64,000 bases of DNA from Takakia lepidozioides. Its lineage: Eukaryota > Streptophyta > Takakiopsida > Takakiales > Takakiaceae. Under the pieces are notes generated by a model. It was not told the origin of the DNA, searched no databases, and saw only the letters and a program-made list of their open reading frames with translations. Every line of letters begins with the position of its first letter. Positions within the stretch are counted from its first letter, which is position 1. The DNA lies in contig CM060731.1 in the NCBI GenBank assembly GCA_030704615.1, forward strand, positions 16,618,001-16,682,000. The letters are read 5' to 3'. Below, piece by piece: positions 59,435 through 64,000 of the stretch. The position numbers and the translations under genes are program-made.

Positions 59435-60489
59435 GTGTTTTGTTTTTTTTTTAAGATAACTAATCTATATTAGAATAACAATTAGATGTCGATAATTCTA
59501 AGATTATAACTTCATTGTCTTGTTCAGCATTGGCCCATGATATTGTAAATGATACTAAAACAAAATGGAAATGTCATGGTTTAGTCATGGTTATCTAGAA
59601 TTACCTACTTCTAGTAGGACATTTTAGATATTTACATTTATATTTTGTGTGTTGGGACTTCATTTGGTCTCACATGCCAAGTGAGGTGTCGAGCCTCACT
59701 TAGGACATGGGGATAGGTTTTCCCCTTGTGAGGATGGAGGAGGCTCATCTTCTTGTAGTTGAGCCTCCATGAGCCTCTCTCACCTCCATAGCTCTAGGTA
59801 TTGAGAGGGAGTGTGGTGAGGGCTTTGTAGGGTGGATTCCCTTAGCAAGGGTGCCTTTGGCTTGACTTACTCTATGTGATTGAGTGGATTCATGAATGGA
59901 GGGTTTCCATTATGTTCACTTCCATTGCTCTTGAGTTACAAGACTTTGCAAGTACTGCAGGGAGAAAGTCTTGTGTGTGTGGAAGCAAAAGGTTTGAAAG
60001 TTTGAGAAGAAGGAGCGTCATCTCTTGTATCTCAAGTGTTGTGACAACCATTTGCCAAGGAAGTGACTTCTATGGTGAAAAGAATGCATTGAGGGTTTGT
60101 AGAAGCATTATTGTGCACCAAGGGTTTGAGAGCTTGGAAAAGAGCTTTTGCATCACAAGAGAAGCGTCTTGTATGTGGAGAAGATAGGCACTAGGGTTTC
60201 AAGAGCAAGCTCTAGTTATTCGTGGTGTGAAAGAGAAGCCAAAGAGCGGCACATGCTTGGGTTAGAAACACCATAGAATGAGTACAACAATGATAGCTTG
60301 ACTCGGAGCATTGAGTAGCTCAAGAGAAGCTAAGAAGTGGTTGTTTTATCCATGGTGAAATGAAGCCAAGTGGGGTTTCATTTGGTTGACAAACAAGCAA
60401 GCTAAGGCGCTAGAAGGGAGTGCTTTTGCTAGTCTATGAGTTCTTGGATTGCTCTTGGTGAAGCAAGTGGTTGACCAAACAAGTGGCGC

Positions 60490-60750
60490 ATGTGTGGAGC
60501 ATGCTTTCCAAGTGCGGCTTCCAACTTCAAACTTGAGGAGAGCTAGAAGGTGAAGGGAACAAGTCATTCTTTTGTATATGAGGTGATACTTATGTGGAGC
60601 ATGTTTTCAGCCCATTGAGGCTTCTATTTTCAAGCCTTGGAGAGCAAGAAGAAAGGAAAAGGGCTGGTTTCCACTTAGGTGAAGGAAAAGCACTTGTAGA
60701 GCACATCTTTGAGTTGGGGTTTCAACCTTAAGCTTGAGGAGAGCACGACT
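60490..60750 (+). repeat. Diverged tandem repeats, about 100-bp period
   Basis: Three diverged units start with GTGGAGCATG or GTAGAGCACA at about 60494, 60594 and 60696 and each ends with TTGAGGAGAGC or CTTGGAGAGC. They lie inside the LTR/leader region of copy 2. Confidence 0.6.
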
Positions 60751-61159
60751 CTTGAGCTAGTAAGTGAAGGGACTTGAATCTTCCTCTTTGCATGAGATGG
60801 AGATGTATTGATGCTTGGAGAAGCAACACATAGAAGCCAAGAATGGAGCATGTGTGTGGATGGCCAAAGGAGAGCACATGAATGAGTGCAAGACTTGGTT
60901 GCTTGTCAAATGAGGTAAAAAACTTTATTCTTGAGTTCCAAAGAGAAGTGAGGTTTGTTGTGTGGCAAATGCATTGCTAGATGACATGGAATCAAGCTTG
61001 GTTGTGGTTTGAGGTGAAGAAGATCAAGGTAGTTTGCCTTGGTATCTCATAGAAGCCATGGATGCTTGAGGAGAGCAAGCATGAAGCTCAAGGAAGCCCA
61101 AATCCTAGCTTGGAATGCACAAACCCTAGCATGAGATGCACATGAAACCCTAGGTTCAT

Positions 61160-61265
61160 GGGAACAGTCACCAAAATGTGGGAACGGTCATCGTAGTCTG
61201 GGAACCATCACCGTAGTCTGGGAACCGTCATCGTAGTCTGGAACCGTCACTATAGGCTGGGAACA
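61160..61265 (+). repeat. 20-bp tandem repeat
   Basis: About five units of GGGAACCGTCATCGTAGTCT with small changes, one unit shortened by a base. Confidence 0.85.
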
Positions 61266-61456
61266 TAGTGACACACAAAGACAATATAGACCTTTTGGAG
61301 GATTTTCAAGGGCCTTTTGGAGGATTGTTTGGGGGATCTTTAGGGTCCTTTGGGGAGCTTTTGGAAGACACTCTGAGGAGCTTTTGTAAGGCACTTTGAA
61401 GAGCTCTTGAAGAGGTATTTGGATGACTATTTGGAGGCCTATTTACAGTCCTTGAA

Positions 61457-61661
61457 GGCCAAGTTTTGGAAAGTTTTTGGAGCCTTGAAAGGCTATGTGG
61501 AGGACCATTTTGGGGTCTTTGAAGGCCAAGTTTTGGCAAGTTTTTGGAGCTTTTGGAAGGCTATGTGGAGGACCATTTGGGGTCTTTGAAGGCCAATATT
61601 TGGCAAGTTTTTGGAGCCTTTGGAAGGCTGTTTGGAGGGCTGTTTGGGGTCCTTAGAGGCG
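61457..61661 (+). repeat. 67-bp tandem repeat
   Basis: Three units beginning GGCCAAGTTTTGGCAAGTTT and ending TTTGGGGTCTTTGAA, followed by more diverged pieces to about 61760. Related G/T-rich words extend left to about 61290. Long Pro/Ser/Lys-rich frames on the opposite strand are by-products of this repeat. Confidence 0.85.
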
Positions 61662-62441
61662 AGCTTGAGGAGTCTTTGGCGACTTGTTGAAAAACTATTT
61701 GGGGTCCTTGAGGGTCGAGATTTGGTAGGCTCTTGGGGCATTGGTGTACTGTTTGGAGTACCATTGTCCAAGCTTTAGGAGTCTTAATGAGATTGTTTGA
61801 GAGACATCTTGAGGGATCTTAGAGAGTTATTTGAGAGATCCTTGAAAGGTCTTGTCTATTGCTTAAGCAAGAGAGTGTGGAGATAGGGTAGTGGGATGAG
61901 AGCATGTTGTGATAGGAATTGCTTTAGTCTCTCTTCCTTGTAGTCTTCCACCCTCTCTGTAGGCCAAAACCTTTCCGTAGGTGGAGGCAAGAGTCAGTCC
62001 TGGTTTGGGCTGGGGTGTTTTGCAGGAGCGACACCGTGGAGTGTTTTTGGTGTGGGGGAGTTACTGTTTTGATTTTCTTGTGCTTGGATCCCCTCCACAC
62101 CTGCATGCTTGACTGTGCGTCATGTTAGTTTGTGTGGGCGTTTGTTTTCATAGGAGGTTGGTCCGGATTTGATCACCGGTCAATCCTAGAGCGTGCTGTT
62201 GATGGTGAGGCTGGGGTGATGACCAGTCAGACCATCATTGTTATCTTATGGTGAGGCTGGGTTGATGACCAGCAGACCATAGGAGTGCTTGCGGTGGATG
62301 CAGGTGAAGGTACAGGTTTATATTATGAACCTAGTAGTCTAAGCCATAAGCTGCAACAGGTTCTCTACCACGGTTACCTTGTAGAAAGGGGGATTAGAGA
62401 CAGGTTTACAACAGGTGTGGTTGTAACTTTTCATCACGGAG

Positions 62442-64000
62442 GTGCCACCACTTGCTGAGGAGAGTGCCGGTATGAACACCAGCGATACTAGTGGGTATAC
62501 AAGACGAGGTGTGCGGTTTAGGCCACCTTCACCTTCAGTGTCTTCTGAGGAAGGTTCAGACTCGGAGTCAGGAGGATTCTCGCCGAGGGTGCAAGTCATT
62601 TCCGTGCCATTGTTGTGGGATACGATGGAAGAGATGTATGGAGCTACCAAGGGGCCACGTAGGTACTCTGGAGCTGTGGGCACCATCGAGCTTGATGACT
62701 TCATACAAGAGTTTGACAGTTGGTGTGATTTGCAGCAAATGTGCAATCCACAACTGTTTACGCCATTTATGGCGTGGAAGGGGCTATTCCAACACCTTGA
62801 GGGGCCGCCCATGGATGATTACCATGAATTTAGGCGGGGACACGTGGAGTGGTGAGAGTATTGGTCACCTAACTATGTCTCCATCACTAGAGGCACAAAG
62901 GCAGCGGCAACACCAATAGCTACACAAACATCTCCAACTGCAAGCACTAGTAGTGGGACAAGTGGTACAGGAGCTGGGAAATCCACTCAAGCTCCTACTG
63001 CAGCACCAGCACCCGTGCCTGCCTTTAATCCAGTTGTGGAGTTCTTCGAGGAGTTGAGGAGAGACTACCAAGGGATAAAGACAGAGAAGTTGCGGAGTTT
63101 GCAAGAGATCCAACGAAGGTCTACTGAGAGTTTGAGGGAGGCTTACACCTGCATGAGGCGATTGATAAACGTAATCCAAGGGGTTACAGAAGCTCAGGCA
63201 GTCCAGTTCTGGTATGGGATCCTGGACAAGGCGCTGAGGAGAAGGGTGCGGGATGCAACTCTCCTACAAGTGAACCAACCCACCTTAGCAAATGTGTTTT
63301 TGTTGGCAGAGCGGATAGAGCTCAATATGGTGGATGAGCGAGTGGTTATGGTAGGGTTTGGCAAGGAGACACAACGAAGTGGGGCTCCTAGCCAACAACA
63401 ACCACTACCCCAACGTGTTCAAGGCAACAATGGGGCTCAGGTGAAGCCCAGGGAAGGACAGAGAGGATCTCAGACGCAGAGGTCTCTTCCTTCATTCTCA
63501 GGCCAACAACAGTTGGATGTGACTTGTTGGGATTGTGGAGGACCCCATGTCAAGAAGGATTGCCCGGAGAGAGGCAAAGGGCCGGTATAGGCACAGCCTA
63601 CACAACTACAGTGTGGGCATTGTGGAAAGTATGGGCATGAGGAGGCCCATTGTTATGGCTTGCATCCTGAGCTACGGCCAGGCCAATTCCAAGAGAACAA
63701 TGGTGGCCGAGGACAAGGCAATGTAGTCCAGAAAGGTAGAGGAGGCAGAGGTTGGGGTGGAGGTCGTAACCAAAACCAAGGAGCATAGGGTCAGGGTCAA
63801 GGTCATGACCAAGGCATGGTGGATAGACTTGCCCAGCTAGAGCAACGTCTTGCTGCCATGGCCACTACTCATGTTGCGCCAGCTCCAAGGCTTGAGGTTC
63901 AAGCCCTACCAGCACAACCTCCTATGCCTAGGGAAGATCAGATTGGTATGGGCTTCATGTGTGGAGCCGCACTTGCAGGGCCATTGCATGTATTGGACTC
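62442..64000 (+). pseudogene. gag: gag polyprotein of copy 2 (nearly continuous)
   Basis: One frame from about 62472 (MNTSDTSGYTRRGVRF) encodes the same Gag as copy 1, with stops at TGA 62853 and TAG 63588. It has MEEMYGATKGP, FIQEFDSWCDLQQM, VVEFFEELRRDYQG and FLLAERIELNMVDER, then two CCHC zinc knuckles: CWDCGGPHVKKDC and, after the TAG, CGHCGKYGHEEAHC. Zinc knuckles bind the element's RNA during packaging. The Gln/Pro/Ala-rich tail after the knuckles (MVDRLAQLEQRLAAMA) runs off the window. Compared with copy 1, only two stops and no obvious frameshift before the knuckles were seen, so copy 2 is the younger or less damaged insertion. Confidence 0.88.

Larger units (their letters stand above)
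59573..62390 (+). repeat. Long, repeat-rich 5' LTR/leader of copy 2
   Basis: If everything between the LTR-start homology (59573) and the gag leader is one LTR, it is more than 2 kb long. It contains at least three internal tandem arrays and purine-rich semi-repetitive sequence. An alternative is that other repeats were inserted into a shorter LTR. The boundary between LTR and leader is not resolved. Confidence 0.55.
59573..64000 (+). mobile_element. Ty3/gypsy element copy 2, 5' part, cut by the window end
   Basis: Same family and orientation as copy 1. Sequence at 59573-59925 matches the 3' LTR start of copy 1, and 61950-62345 matches its 5' leader. Gag follows and is better kept than in copy 1. 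The DNMT region would be expected a few hundred bases beyond the window, judging by the spacing in copy 1 (second zinc knuckle near 4233, DNMT from about 4960). The first 90 bp of the LTR seen in copy 1 are missing here. Confidence 0.85.

Noticed and set aside
60490-61760. CRISPR-like array
   Set aside because: The units are contiguous or diverged tandem repeats without unique spacers, in a eukaryotic LTR.
61188-61771. Minus-strand Pro/Ser/Lys-rich frames
   Set aside because: They arise from the 20-bp and 67-bp tandem repeats and carry no domain.

Overview
The window looks like nuclear DNA of a streptophyte, most likely a charophyte-grade green alga (possibly Chara-like) or an early-diverging plant. 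Reasons: genes are split by many GT-AG introns, some over 1 kb; several host genes match families I recognise from plants (a HEATR6-type ARM/HEAT protein, a DEK_C plus twin-SWIB protein, a coiled-coil tail-anchored plant protein, a hybrid histidine kinase); and much of the sequence is decayed retroelement. The species call is inference. All exon maps were read by hand from splice signals and phase.

Layout. 1-2.5 kb: two plus-strand stretches that may be coding, unassigned. 2.5-9.6 kb: a decayed Ty3/gypsy LTR retrotransposon (copy 1), plus strand, in the order gag, C5-cytosine DNA methyltransferase (DNMT), reverse transcriptase/RNase H, integrase C-terminus, PHD finger. 9.6-11.6 kb: dispersed repeats and a LINE 3' fragment. 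12.3-28.0 kb: HEATR6-like gene, minus strand. 29.1-31.6 kb: coiled-coil tail-anchored protein gene, plus strand, divergent from HEATR6. 32.7-47.0 kb: 15-exon hybrid histidine kinase gene, minus strand, with LINE debris in two introns. 47-52.9 kb: intergenic DNA with a hAT-type non-autonomous transposon that has exact 8-bp target duplications. 52.9-55.9 kb: DEK_C/SWIB/SWIB gene, plus strand, 5 exons. 56.6-58.7 kb: LINE RNase H remnant interrupted by a piggyBac-type MITE. 58.8-59.4 kb: an unrecognised decayed ORF. 59.6-64.0 kb: 5' part of a second copy of the gypsy element (copy 2), with a long repeat-rich LTR and gag, cut off by the window end.

The most striking object is the gypsy element. 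It carries a writer of DNA methylation (a DNMT3/DRM-like domain between gag and pol) and a putative reader of histone tails (a PHD finger at the end of pol, where chromoviruses have a chromodomain). Copy 1 is dead: the DNMT is broken by an internal inversion of about 390 bp, pol has a frameshift, the integrase core is deleted, and nonsense codons sit at sites of C-to-T or G-to-A change. DNMT capture by retrotransposons is known from charophytes and dinoflagellates; I am not aware of a description of the DNMT plus PHD combination.

The host genes are not an operon and show no shared pathway. The kinase would be a membrane sensor feeding a His-Asp phosphorelay, the SWIB protein a chromatin-associated factor, HEATR6 a solenoid scaffold, and the coiled-coil protein a membrane-anchored factor of unknown role.
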